Positions 53,356 through 61,780 of a DNA stretch of 64,000 nt are shown piece after piece (position 1 is the first letter of the stretch; each line of letters opens with the position of its first letter). The notes beneath the pieces were generated by a model. The model had not been told where the DNA came from, ran no database searches, and worked only from the letters and a program-made list of their open reading frames with translations. Made by a program: the position numbers and the translations under genes. Source of the stretch: Pseudomonadales bacterium (lineage in GTDB: Bacteria; Pseudomonadota; Gammaproteobacteria; Pseudomonadales; Pseudohongiellaceae); assembly GCA_024234365.1 (NCBI GenBank), contig JACKOK010000001.1, forward strand, positions 1 to 64,000, read 5' to 3'.

Positions 53356-55437
53356 TTATTGATGAAACGAGTGCAGCGTGATTTCCTCGTCCTGAACGAA
53401 ACGGAAATCCATGCTGGCACTGGGCTCCTGCAGGCAGTTGCCCTGTACGAGGTTGATGTTGGCCTGCCACAGATAGGGCAGCAGATCGATGCTGTCGATC
53501 ATGGGGGCGACCACCAGCAGACCACGGGCGTGCAGACTGGATACCGTGGTGTTCAGGTGGTCGCGCTGCGAGACATCGGTGTCGATGTTCTCCAGCAGAC
53601 ACTTGTCCAGTTTGACGAAGGTGGCATCTTCCAATGCCGGATAGCTGAAATGCTCCAGCGAACAGCCGAAATGGGTAATCGACAGCTCGAAGCCCAGCAC
53701 TTTCAATTGTTCGCAGAACACCCGCACCTGTTCCGGTGAGCTCATGATGTCCATTTCGCTGATCTGCAGGCTGATCTGGCTGGCCTTGATGCGCTCCTGT
53801 TGCAGCTCCTGGTACAACCAGGGCAGGAACTGGGGGCTGGCGATGGAGTTGTGTGTCAGGTTGAGGGTCAGTTTCAGGGCGGGGTTATCGCGCTCGCGCA
53901 GCAGTTGCAGCGATTTTGCGCAGACCCAGCGGTCGAGTTTTTCCCCCAGACCATGCTGGTTGGCCAGTTCCAGAAAACGGGGGGGGTAGATGAGGTTGTC
54001 GCGGTCCTGCAGACGAATGCGAACCTCGTAGCGCTCTATGCCGTCTTCCTTGAGATTGACGAGTGGCTGGAATACCAGGATGAAATCCTCGTTGGCAAAG
54101 GCGGCTTCCAGGCGATGGAACATATCGTCGGCCGTGCCATAGGCGTCCTCCTTGTTCATCGCCGGGCCTTGCTGGCTGCGCACGCTCAGATGGTGGCGTG
54201 CACGCCCCACCACCACGGCGGCAGACGGGCTGAGCTCGTTGACTATTGCCATGCCCACGGCCATTTCAAGTCGGGAGCCGGCCTGCGCCAGCTCCTGCAG
54301 TGCCGCGGTCAGCGATGTGGCAAGATCCGCCAGGGCCTGTTCCCGCACAAAGTGGGACTGCGTGGGCAGCAATGCCACAAATTCGCCATCGCCGTAATGT
54401 CCGATCAGCGCATCTTCGGGGAGCTGTGCCTGCAGCAGGCGCGCTACATCTGCCAGCAGCAGGTTGCTGGCGGACTTGCCTGCCACCAGCGCAATCTCGG
54501 CAAAGTCCTCCAGCCGGAGCATCAGCACGGCACTGCGCCTGTTCTCGTAAATACCCGCCGCGATCGCCTGGTCGATGTGGGCGTTGATCGCCGTGCGGTT
54601 GAGCAGATTGGTCAGCAGATCGAGGCTTTCCTGTTGCTGCAGGCGTTGCTGCTGAGCAATATTGCCGGCCACCGGGCGCACGATGATCTGGATGCAGGGC
54701 TCGTCCTCGTAGCGGGAGCTCGCGCATTGCAGGCTGAGCCGTGACAGGGAATGCGGGGCGGTAATGCCGAGAAAGACGCAGCTGTCGCCCGGCTCCTTGC
54801 CACACTGGCGCAGAAAATCCCGCACTTGCTGCACATCCTGTGGATCTACCAGGTCCAGAAAGCCGTGCTGCCGGAGTTGTTCCGGGGACTGGAGCCCAAA
54901 CAGGGCAACATAGGCATCATTGGCATAGACGTGCAGGCCTTCGTGCAGATAGGCCACGGCATCGGAGGCGCTCTGCAGCAGCAGCTGATAACGCTCCTGC
55001 AACTCCTTCATGGCCATGTTGGTACTGCGCAACTGGCGGCGGACGAGCAGCCCGTCCAGTTCGTGATGCAACAGATGCAGCATTTGCTGCGAGCCCTCCG
55101 TGCTGCCGAGATCCACGGCAGCAATGGCAACGCAGTTCTCGGGCAATGCCAGAGGGAGCCCCTGCGGGTCGAGTGGCGTGCCCAGGGCAATGCAGCACAG
55201 ATCCAGAGACAGTTCCTCAAGCAGGGAGAGGCGTGGCAGCAGGGCGCTATGATCGCCGGGGAGCAGAAAGAGAACGTCCCAGCGCTGTTGCAGGAGCTGC
55301 TCCTGCAGGGCAGAGTCCTGCGCGACTGCTTCAGCATGGACGCTGTAGCCTGCCTTGCGCAGCGCATTGACCAATAGCTCGCCGTCGACGAGGTGCTCGG
55401 TTGCGATCAATGCGTTGAGAATGGGGTTGTGTTCCAT
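53356..55437 (-). CDS. fimX: FimX-like degenerate REC-PAS-GGDEF-EAL regulator of type IV pili
   Basis: A 693-residue cytosolic protein (P. aeruginosa FimX has 691). A receiver-like N-terminal domain without a clear phospho-Asp spans about 1-125, PAS about 145-260, GGDEF about 275-425 and EAL about 440-685. The GGDEF signature is degenerate (GDGEF, 349-353), and the EAL motif is E-V-R (471-473). Neither enzymatic activity is expected, but the EAL domain may still bind c-di-GMP, as FimX does to promote pilus assembly. HFGCSLEHFSYPALEDATF and FVKLDKCLLENI match the FimX EAL core. It is first in an operon with the cyclase-like and LqsR-like genes, and near pilT and the Chp locus. Confidence 0.88.
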   Translation of the reverse strand: MEHNPILNALIATEHLVDGELLVNALRKAGYSVHAEAVAQDSALQEQLLQQRWDVLFLLPGDHSALLPRLSLLEELSLDLCCIALGTPLDPQGLPLALPENCVAIAAVDLGSTEGSQQMLHLLHHELDGLLVRRQLRSTNMAMKELQERYQLLLQSASDAVAYLHEGLHVYANDAYVALFGLQSPEQLRQHGFLDLVDPQDVQQVRDFLRQCGKEPGDSCVFLGITAPHSLSRLSLQCASSRYEDEPCIQIIVRPVAGNIAQQQRLQQQESLDLLTNLLNRTAINAHIDQAIAAGIYENRRSAVLMLRLEDFAEIALVAGKSASNLLLADVARLLQAQLPEDALIGHYGDGEFVALLPTQSHFVREQALADLATSLTAALQELAQAGSRLEMAVGMAIVNELSPSAAVVVGRARHHLSVRSQQGPAMNKEDAYGTADDMFHRLEAAFANEDFILVFQPLVNLKEDGIERYEVRIRLQDRDNLIYPPRFLELANQHGLGEKLDRWVCAKSLQLLRERDNPALKLTLNLTHNSIASPQFLPWLYQELQQERIKASQISLQISEMDIMSSPEQVRVFCEQLKVLGFELSITHFGCSLEHFSYPALEDATFVKLDKCLLENIDTDVSQRDHLNTTVSSLHARGLLVVAPMIDSIDLLPYLWQANINLVQGNCLQEPSASMDFRFVQDEEITLHSFHQ

Positions 55438-55526
55438 GGCTGGGGATCGCTGCTCATGCCCGGTACGTGCGGGGCTTGTTTTGCGCTGAGTTTAGCACAG
55501 GTCTTTGTCCGGCCCGACACTTCAAA

Positions 55527-55542
55527 CCCGCAAGTTTGCGGG
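55527..55542. promoter_or_regulatory. Palindrome in the divergent fimX upstream region
   Basis: CCCGCAAGTTTGCGGG is a nearly perfect 16-base dyad. It lies 90 bases upstream of the fimX start and 111 bases before the small zinc-ribbon-like gene. It is a candidate operator; no consensus recognised. Confidence 0.35.
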
Positions 55543-55652
55543 GCTGTTTCACAACAAAATGCAACGTTGCCCTCAAAAACCCGCATCCCAGCGTGTACAC
55601 TGCATGGCAGAAGCCTCCCGAGGGGACGGGTTAACAGCAGCAAGAGGACATC

Positions 55653-55985
55653 ATGTCAGAAGAGCAGCACAGCAGTGAGCAGGAGCGACGCAACAAGCGT
55701 CTGAAAGAGATTCGGCGTGCCAGGAGCCGATTGTTCGTATGCTTCTGGACCTTTCCCGTCTATGTGGTGGCGGTGATGAGGGTGCTGGATGCCGGCAATG
55801 AGACCAATATGATCATGCTGGCCTATATGGCGCTGTACGCCGGCTTCGGCGTCAATGTTGCCTCCCGTCGCTGCCCGGACTGCCACGAGCAGTTCTTCGT
55901 CAAATCCTATTTCCTCAACCCGTTTCGCAAGCAGTGTGCGCACTGTGGCTGCCCGCTTCGGAGCGAGGGTTCCCTGGGCGCCTAG
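55653..55985 (+). CDS. Small membrane protein with C-terminal zinc-ribbon-like cysteines
   Basis: A 110-residue protein, family not recognised. The highly charged N terminus (EEQHSSEQERRNKRLKEIRR) is followed by two hydrophobic stretches (about 27-43 and 53-70). A C-terminal segment carries two CxxC pairs, CPDC (about 74-77) and CAHC (about 95-98), consistent with one structural zinc. AGAGGA before the ATG supports translation. It is divergent from fimX and convergent with yggS. Function unknown. Confidence 0.65.
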   Translation: MSEEQHSSEQERRNKRLKEIRRARSRLFVCFWTFPVYVVAVMRVLDAGNETNMIMLAYMALYAGFGVNVASRRCPDCHEQFFVKSYFLNPFRKQCAHCGCPLRSEGSLGA

Positions 55986-56034
55986 GGCCTGTTCACACGA
56001 CTTGGACCATCACTGTTGTCAGGGTTCGTTGGCT

Positions 56035-56730
56035 TCAGGCCCTGGGGGCGCGAGCGCCGAACAGGGCGGTGCCAATGCGCACCAGGGTGGAACCTTCGGC
56101 GATGGCGGCTTCGAAGTCGGCACTCATGCCGATGGACAGCGTGTCCATCTGCGGGTAACGGCTCTGTAGCTCCCGCCAAAGGGTGGCAAGCGGGCGGAAG
56201 AGCGCGCGTTGTTCCTGCGGGTCAGCACAGGGGGCGGGGATGGCCATCAGGCCGCGCAGGCACAGGCCCGGCAGGGTGGCGATGTGTTCACAGAGCCCGG
56301 CGACCTCTTCCAGCGTTACCCCCGATTTACTGTCTTCATGGGACAGGTTTACCTGCACACAGACCTGTAATGGCCCACGTTCGGGCGGCCGCTGTGCGCT
56401 GAGGCGGTTGGCGATCTTGATCCGGTCCACACCCTGAACCCAGTCGAAATGGCTGGCGATTTCGGCTGTCTTGTTGGATTGAATGGGCCCGATAAAATGC
56501 CAGGTGATCTCTGGCAGTGAGGCCAGTTCTGCGATCTTGCCCAGAGCCTCCTGCACGTAGTTTTCCCCGAACTCGCGTTGCCCTGCGGCATAGGCCTCAA
56601 GCAGGGCTGACACCGGCTGTGTCTTGGACACGGCAAGCAGGCGTACGTTGTTTTCCGGGCGCCCGGCGGCGCGAGCCGCATTTGTGATCTGCGTGCGAAC
56701 TGTGGAAATGTTTTCTGCTATGCTTGCCAT
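56035..56730 (-). CDS. yggS: YggS-family pyridoxal-phosphate homeostasis protein
   Basis: A 231-residue single-domain alanine-racemase-fold protein that binds PLP and keeps vitamin B6 and amino-acid pools balanced. The PLP Lys is in LLAVSKTQPVS. HFIGPIQSNKT, VNLSHEDSKSG, GLMAIPAP and LSIGMSADFEAAI (phosphate-binding) are the family blocks in order. It is divergent from pilT with 125 bases between starts, the same neighbourhood as in Pseudomonas. Confidence 0.95.
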   Translation of the reverse strand: MASIAENISTVRTQITNAARAAGRPENNVRLLAVSKTQPVSALLEAYAAGQREFGENYVQEALGKIAELASLPEITWHFIGPIQSNKTAEIASHFDWVQGVDRIKIANRLSAQRPPERGPLQVCVQVNLSHEDSKSGVTLEEVAGLCEHIATLPGLCLRGLMAIPAPCADPQEQRALFRPLATLWRELQSRYPQMDTLSIGMSADFEAAIAEGSTLVRIGTALFGARAPRA

Positions 56731-56855
56731 GCTTTCACCGCGTCACAGCTTCCGGTCTTACAGGGCCGGCACCCCGTACCGGCCACGCCCCGGAACGGGA
56801 GCGCGGCCACTATAACACAGCCAATACGGCTCTCGTTACCCAGGGCAGGCATCAT

Positions 56856-57890
56856 ATGGACATCACCGAACTCCTCACCTTCAGTGTCAAGCAGGGCGCC
56901 TCGGATCTGCATATCACGGCGGGTATGCCTCCGCTGATCCGGGTCGATGGCGATATACGCAAAATCAATGTGCCTGCGATGGAACACAAGGAAGTGCACG
57001 GTCTCATCTACGAGATCATGAACGACAAACAGCGCAAGGACTACGAGCAGTTTCTGGAAACGGATTTCTCTTTCGAGGTGCCGGGGCTGGCCCGTTTCAG
57101 GGTCAATGCCTTCAACCAGAACCGCGGTGCCGCGGCCGTGTTCAGAACCATTCCCAGCAAGGTGTTGTCCATGGAGCAGCTGGGCATGGGGCCGGTGTTC
57201 AAACAGGTTGCAGATATGCCACGCGGGCTGGTGGTGGTCACCGGGCCGACCGGTTCGGGCAAGAGCACAACGCTGGCCGCGATGATGGACTATGTGAACA
57301 ACTCGCGGTATGAGCACATCCTCACCATCGAGGACCCTATTGAATTCGTCCACGAGAGCAAAAAGTGCCTGGTCAACCAGCGCGAGGTGCATCGCGATAC
57401 GCTCGGCTTTGCCGAGGCGCTGCGCTCGGCCCTGCGTGAAGACCCCGACATCATTCTGGTGGGGGAACTGCGGGACCTGGAAACGATCCGCCTGGCGCTG
57501 ACCGCTGCGGAAACCGGCCATCTGGTGTTTGGCACACTGCACACGACCTCTGCCGCCAAGACAATCGACCGTATCATTGACGTGTTCCCGGCAGCGGAAA
57601 AGGCGATGGTGCGCTCCATGCTTTCGGAATCCCTGCAGGCGGTGATTTCCCAGACACTGCTGAAGAAGACAGGCGGTGGCCGTATCGCCGCCCATGAGAT
57701 CATGATCGGCACCCCCGCCATTCGCAATCTCATCCGGGAGGACAAGGTGGCGCAGATGTATTCCGCGATCCAGACCGGCTCCTCTGTCGGCATGAAGACG
57801 CTGGATCAGGCCTTGAAGGATCTGCTGCAGAAAGGGCTGATCAGCAAAGAAGCCGCGCGCGCCAAGGCCAAGATGCCGGATTCGTTCTGA
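56856..57890 (+). CDS. pilT: Type IV pilus retraction ATPase
   Basis: Hexameric secretion-type ATPase that depolymerises pili for twitching motility. The 344 residues equal the usual PilT length. Walker A GPTGSGKST is at 130-138, the Asp box LTIEDPIE at about 157-164, Walker B DIILVGELRD at about 198-207 (Leu in place of the common Met) and the His box GTLHT at about 226-230. The retraction-specific AIRNLIRE motif is near 288-295. The upstream in-frame extension is not used; the ATG at 56856 gives the normal start. No pilU follows: the next gene is ruvX on the opposite strand, 4 bases away. Confidence 0.97.
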   Translation: MDITELLTFSVKQGASDLHITAGMPPLIRVDGDIRKINVPAMEHKEVHGLIYEIMNDKQRKDYEQFLETDFSFEVPGLARFRVNAFNQNRGAAAVFRTIPSKVLSMEQLGMGPVFKQVADMPRGLVVVTGPTGSGKSTTLAAMMDYVNNSRYEHILTIEDPIEFVHESKKCLVNQREVHRDTLGFAEALRSALREDPDIILVGELRDLETIRLALTAAETGHLVFGTLHTTSAAKTIDRIIDVFPAAEKAMVRSMLSESLQAVISQTLLKKTGGGRIAAHEIMIGTPAIRNLIREDKVAQMYSAIQTGSSVGMKTLDQALKDLLQKGLISKEAARAKAKMPDSF

Positions 57891-57894
57891 GTGT

Positions 57895-58347
57895 TCAGGG
57901 AGTGTCTGGCGGAAACTTTTCTGCCAGGCACTGGAACCAACCGTCCAGAATAAGAGTGGCAGCAAGGCAGTCCAGCTGTCCCTTCGCCTCATGGCGTAAC
58001 AATTGTCCCCGCGCCTCGAAAGAGCTCAGGCGTTCATCCATGCCGTAACAGGGCAGGTGATAACGCCCGTTCAGGCGGTTGCCGAATTTGCGTGCCCGCA
58101 CCAGCAACTCGCTTTCCGTATCATCCATGTTATAGGGAAGGCCCACTACGAATGCCTTGGGTTGCCAGTGAGCCACCAGGGCATCGAGTTGCTCCCAGTC
58201 GGGAATGCCATCGCGCGCGGGAATCGGCTCCAGCGGGCTGGCCGTGCCGGTAATGTTCTGACCAAAGGCCACGCCAATTCGGCGCGTGCCGAAGTCGAAA
58301 CCAAGCACGGAAAGTTCCCCGGGACGTTTGACGGGCAGGCTATCCAA
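57895..58347 (-). CDS. ruvX: Putative pre-16S rRNA nuclease / Holliday-junction resolvase homologue
   Basis: A 150-residue YqgF-family RNase H-fold nuclease, implicated in final 5' processing of 16S rRNA. The first catalytic Asp is in LGFDFGTRRIGVAFG, the Glu in MDERLSSFEA and the last Asp in QLDCLAATLIL. Strand VVGLPYNMD is typical. The start is TTG at 58345-58347 with AGGA upstream. It is the last gene of the gshB-tonB-yqgE-ruvX operon. In this lineage the usual downstream pyrR/pyrB genes are absent. Confidence 0.92.
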   Translation of the reverse strand: MDSLPVKRPGELSVLGFDFGTRRIGVAFGQNITGTASPLEPIPARDGIPDWEQLDALVAHWQPKAFVVGLPYNMDDTESELLVRARKFGNRLNGRYHLPCYGMDERLSSFEARGQLLRHEAKGQLDCLAATLILDGWFQCLAEKFPPDTP

Positions 58348-58371
58348 GTTGAAATCCTGTCGCGGTATGTT

Positions 58372-58980
58372 TCATGAATGGCCCGCCGTGGATGACAGCT
58401 GGCTGAGACTGACACCGATGATCGATGCCGCCGCCTCGGCCTTGCCAGCATGATCGCTGGAAAAAATCAGTTCTGGAATGGCGGGAACAGTCAGCCAGAC
58501 GTTCTCGGAAACTTCCCGCTCCAGCTGCCCTGCTTCCCAACCGGCACAGCCGAGTGCCACCAGATAGCGTTCGGGCCCCTTGCCGTGGGCGATGTCGGCG
58601 AGAATGTCCTTGGACATGGTGACACTCAGCCGTGGGGTAATGGGCAACGTGTATTCCCATTCCGGCCCGCTGCTGTGCAGAATAAAGCCCTTGTTCTTTT
58701 CCACCGGGCCTCCGCTCATGACGCGTTGGCTGTGGAAGTCGATGTCGCCGCGCCGTTCATCAAGAGAGATCTGTAATTCCTCCAGCAGGTCTGCCAGACG
58801 CAGCGTGGAGGGTTTGTTGATGACAATGCCCAGCGCACCTTCGTCATCATGACGCCATAGGTAGGTCACCGTGTGATTGAACCACGGGTCTTCCAGGTGA
58901 GGCATGGCAATCAGAAACTGGTCGGCCAGTGTGCCAGGCCTTGCTTCATACTGGGTGTCATGTGTCTTGTCTTTCGTCAT
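58372..58980 (-). CDS. yqgE: YqgE/AlgH family protein (UPF0301)
   Basis: A 202-residue cytosolic protein of the UPF0301 family. Diagnostic blocks are LADQFLIAMPHLEDPWFNHTV, GALGIVINKPS, MSGGPVEKNKGFILH and ALGCAGWEAGQLE. The ATG at 58980 begins 13 bases after the TonB-like gene. The family is called AlgH in Pseudomonas, but its molecular function is not settled. Confidence 0.94.
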   Translation of the reverse strand: MTKDKTHDTQYEARPGTLADQFLIAMPHLEDPWFNHTVTYLWRHDDEGALGIVINKPSTLRLADLLEELQISLDERRGDIDFHSQRVMSGGPVEKNKGFILHSSGPEWEYTLPITPRLSVTMSKDILADIAHGKGPERYLVALGCAGWEAGQLEREVSENVWLTVPAIPELIFSSDHAGKAEAAASIIGVSLSQLSSTAGHS

Positions 58981-58993
58981 GAGCGCAATCTGT

Positions 58994-59866
58994 CTACTGG
59001 CTGCTGAAGGAATTGCCCTGGTGGAAACGCCAGGTGCGGATGATTTCCAGAATATCCACATTGCCGCGCATTTCCGCCGGAAAGGGGTCGAAAGGTGCGG
59101 CCATGCGCACGATGTCGATGGCGGCTTCATCCAGCACGCGATGGCCGGAGGATTCCAGAATGCGGATTTCCTGCACCGAACCGTTGGGGCGCAGGGAGAC
59201 CAGCATGCGCAGGCTGCCATAGATCTGTTGGCTGCGCGCCTGTTCCGGGTAGTTGAGATTGCCAACGGCCTCTATGCGCTTGCGCCAGGAGTCGAGATAC
59301 AGGGCATCCTCGCGTTTGCGTGTGGACGCAGAGGAAATGGTGTATTTGCGCGGACGCTTGGCATAGGCCTGCTGCTGCATGTCCAGTTGCGCCTGCAGGC
59401 TGGCAATGGCCAGGCTGAGCTCTTCCGGGGTGGCCTGTTCCGACAGGGGCGCATCGGTTTCCGGAGCCTCTTCTTCCAGCTGCTGCTCCAGGTGTTCGTC
59501 GGCCTCGCTGCTGCTCAGCAGGGCCAGGTCGCTGGGTTCTGTCTGACGATTGGGGGCCGGAGCCTGGGGAATCGGGTCCACCTGCTGGATGATTTCATCG
59601 TGGAACGGGGACTCGAAGGGGGTACTCGGTGCCTCTGCCGTGTCGAGGGTGCCACTGCCACTTTGATTTTCCTGCGCGATGAAGTCTGCATCCTCCGGCG
59701 CAAGATCACTGCGGTATTGTGCGAGCGTGACTTCGATGGCTGGGGCGCTGTTGCTTTCCTGCAGGTAGCTGAAACCCACGCCGGCAATGAGCATGATGTG
59801 CAGACATGCCGACAGGAAGATGGTGAACCCGAAACGTTCGCTCGAAAGATCGCTGTCTTTTGCCAT
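58994..59866 (-). CDS. TonB-family energy transducer (TonB3-like)
   Basis: A 290-residue inner-membrane-anchored protein. There is one N-terminal membrane helix at about 13-36 (FTIFLSACLHIMLIAGVGFS). A long acidic/Pro/Gln-rich periplasmic linker follows (about 45-190), including a coiled-coil-like EELSLAIASLQAQLDMQQQ. A C-terminal TonB domain spans about 205-280, with NYPEQARSQQIYGSLRMLV, SLRPNGSVQEIRILESSGH and LDEAAIDIVRMAAPF. The linker lacks the Pro-Lys/Pro-Glu repeats of classical TonB. No ExbB/ExbD is adjacent. The position between gshB and yqgE equals P. aeruginosa tonB3, which affects twitching motility, so a pilus-related role is possible. Confidence 0.88.
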   Translation of the reverse strand: MAKDSDLSSERFGFTIFLSACLHIMLIAGVGFSYLQESNSAPAIEVTLAQYRSDLAPEDADFIAQENQSGSGTLDTAEAPSTPFESPFHDEIIQQVDPIPQAPAPNRQTEPSDLALLSSSEADEHLEQQLEEEAPETDAPLSEQATPEELSLAIASLQAQLDMQQQAYAKRPRKYTISSASTRKREDALYLDSWRKRIEAVGNLNYPEQARSQQIYGSLRMLVSLRPNGSVQEIRILESSGHRVLDEAAIDIVRMAAPFDPFPAEMRGNVDILEIIRTWRFHQGNSFSSQ

Positions 59867-59895
59867 AAATTCTGGGCCGTGCCCGTGAACCGTTT

Positions 59896-60852
59896 TCAGC
59901 TGATGCGGTTCAGTCTGTCTTCGATGCACTGCATCAGCTCGCCCGCGATGTCGAGATTATACGCGCTATTGAGTTCGCGGACACAGGTGGGGCTGGTGAC
60001 ATTGATTTCCGTCAGGTAGTCGCCGATGACATCGAGACCAACGAACAGCAGCCCTTTTTCTCTCACCACATCCTTGACCTGGCTGCAGATCCAGCGGTCA
60101 CGCTCGCTCAGGGCCTGTGGCACACCGCTGCCGCCTGCCGCGAGATTGCCACGGGTTTCGCCGCGCGCGGGTACGCGGGCAAGGGCATAGGGCACCGGTT
60201 CGCCGTCGATCAGCAGAATGCGCTTGTCGCCGTTGACGATCTCGGGGATGAAGCGCTGCGCCATGATCGGCGTACGGCCGTGATGGGTCAGGGTCTCGAT
60301 AATGACGCTGACATTGGGGTCATCCTTGCGCAGGCGGAAAATGGAAGAACCGCCCATGCCGTCCAACGGCTTGAAGATCACATCATCGTGCTGCAGATGA
60401 AAATGCTTGAGCACGGAAGGATTGTTGCTCACCACCAGGGGCGGACAGCATTGCGGGAACTGGGTGGCAAACAGTTTTTCATTGCAGTCGCGCAGGCTCT
60501 GCGGGCGGTTCACCACCAGGGTGCCTGCGCGTTCGGCCTGTTCCAGGATATAGGTGGAATAGATGTATTCGTTGTCGAAGGGCGGGTCCTTGCGCATCAG
60601 AATCACGTCCAGTTCGCTCAGAGCTTCGTCGCTGGCATCCCCCAGGCGATACCACTGCTTCTCGTCCCAGGCGACCTGCAGTTCACGCATCAGGCCCATG
60701 GCGACACCGTCCTTCAGGTAGAGATCGGACTGCTCCATATAGGACAGAGACCAGCCCCGCTCCTGGGCTGCCATGAGCATGGCGAGACTGGTGTCCTTCT
60801 TGTAGCTGATGGATTGGATCGGGTCCATGACGATGCCGAGTCGGATGCTCAT
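59896..60852 (-). CDS. gshB: Glutathione synthetase
   Basis: ATP-grasp enzyme joining gamma-glutamylcysteine and glycine. The 318-residue protein starts at the ATG at 60850-60852 with IRLGIVMDPIQSISYKKDTS. Further blocks are MRKDPPFDNEYIYSTYILE, KPLDGMGGSSIFR (ATP-binding Lys and Gly-rich loop) and GLDVIGDYLTEINVTSPT (metal-binding Glu/Asn). It heads the four-gene minus-strand operon and is divergent from pilG, as in Pseudomonas. It supplies the substrate for the two GSTs in this window. Confidence 0.96.
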   Translation of the reverse strand: MSIRLGIVMDPIQSISYKKDTSLAMLMAAQERGWSLSYMEQSDLYLKDGVAMGLMRELQVAWDEKQWYRLGDASDEALSELDVILMRKDPPFDNEYIYSTYILEQAERAGTLVVNRPQSLRDCNEKLFATQFPQCCPPLVVSNNPSVLKHFHLQHDDVIFKPLDGMGGSSIFRLRKDDPNVSVIIETLTHHGRTPIMAQRFIPEIVNGDKRILLIDGEPVPYALARVPARGETRGNLAAGGSGVPQALSERDRWICSQVKDVVREKGLLFVGLDVIGDYLTEINVTSPTCVRELNSAYNLDIAGELMQCIEDRLNRIS

Positions 60853-60999
60853 CTGATTCTCTGCCTGTAGTGTCGGGTAAGGGCGGCTGCCGGATGCAGC
60901 GCAGATCATAACGCAAGTCGCGGGCTGCTGCGACGCACAGCGGCAGGCTGGCCGCGATTGTGCTACACCTGAAACAGGCTTACACGGAAGGAGACAGGT

Positions 61000-61440
61000 A
61001 TGGATACCGCAATCAACCCCGGGCCAAGGCCCGTACAGATACTGCTGGTCGATGACAGTCGTCGCATTCGGGAGAGTGCCCAGGCGCTGCTGGACAGGCG
61101 CAGTTATGAGGTTCATCTGGCAGACAGCGGCTTTGAGGGCCTGTGCCAGGTGGTGGCGCATCGCCCGGACATTGTGTTCATGGATGCCCTCATGCCGGAG
61201 CTGGACGGCTATGAGTCCTGTGCCCTGATTCGGGGCAATCCCAGTTATGCGCATATTCCCATCGTGCTGATGGTGCCCGAGCAGGGGCCACTTGCGCAGG
61301 CGCGTGCCGATGTGGCCGGCGCCAGTGCGCTGTTGCTCAAACCCTTTGGCCGCCGCGAATTGCTGGGCCTGCTGGAGGAGTTTCTGGGCGGTGGGCAGGC
61401 ACAGGAGGAGCTTGCCGATGCCCAGCGTGTTGATTCTTGA
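61000..61440 (+). CDS. pilG: PilG-like single-domain response regulator
   Basis: A 146-residue CheY-like regulator of the Chp pilus chemosensory pathway, which in P. aeruginosa promotes pilus extension. Acidic pocket D18-D19 (LLVDDS), phospho-acceptor D62 in VFMDALMPELDGYES, and Lys K114 in LLLKPFGRREL. The usual Thr/Ser switch residue is not present at its expected place (IVLMVPEQG), so signalling dynamics may differ. Its position divergent from gshB is as in Pseudomonas. The stop overlaps the next gene by 23 bases. Confidence 0.87.
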   Translation: MDTAINPGPRPVQILLVDDSRRIRESAQALLDRRSYEVHLADSGFEGLCQVVAHRPDIVFMDALMPELDGYESCALIRGNPSYAHIPIVLMVPEQGPLAQARADVAGASALLLKPFGRRELLGLLEEFLGGGQAQEELADAQRVDS

Positions 61441-61780
61441 TGAGGCCCCCCTGCGCGTGCTCTGGCTGGAAGCCGTCCTGCAGGGCATGGACTGGCAATG
61501 CCTGCGTGGCGACACGCAGGAGAAGGCGTTGCCCTTGGCCGATATCACCCTGCTTGCCCTGCATCTTCAGCATGGCAATGGTTTTGAATCTGCCATGGCG
61601 CTGCGCAGGCAGGGCCACAGGCGGATATGGCTGTTGAGTGATCTCCCGGCGCAGACGGATGATCTGTGGGCCCGTTCCCTGGGGCTGGAAGGCGTGCTGC
61701 GGGTACCGGCGCCCATCGAGAATTTCCGCAGCCTGCTGCGGGCATCCCTTGAGGTGCGTCATGAAGCCCCCTGTGCGTGA
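61418..61780 (+). CDS. Pseudo-receiver at the pilH position
   Basis: A 120-residue protein with the beta-alpha pattern of a receiver but a broken active site. It starts SVLILDEAP (D8/E9 remain). The strand that should end in the phospho-Asp reads ITLLALHLQHGNGFES, with A47 in place of Asp. The switch Ser survives (WLLSDLP). The conserved Lys is replaced by Val in LRVPAP. AGGAGGAG about 8 bases before the ATG at 61418 is a very strong ribosome site. It overlaps pilG at the 5' end and the next gene by 20 bases at the 3' end, so all three are translationally coupled. It occupies the place of pilH but cannot be phosphorylated in the usual way. Confidence 0.75.
   Translation: MPSVLILDEAPLRVLWLEAVLQGMDWQCLRGDTQEKALPLADITLLALHLQHGNGFESAMALRRQGHRRIWLLSDLPAQTDDLWARSLGLEGVLRVPAPIENFRSLLRASLEVRHEAPCA

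Noticed and set aside
45086..55437. LqsA/CqsA-type autoinducer synthase in the sensory cluster
   Set aside because: No PLP-dependent acyltransferase-like frame is present; the GNAT protein has a different fold.
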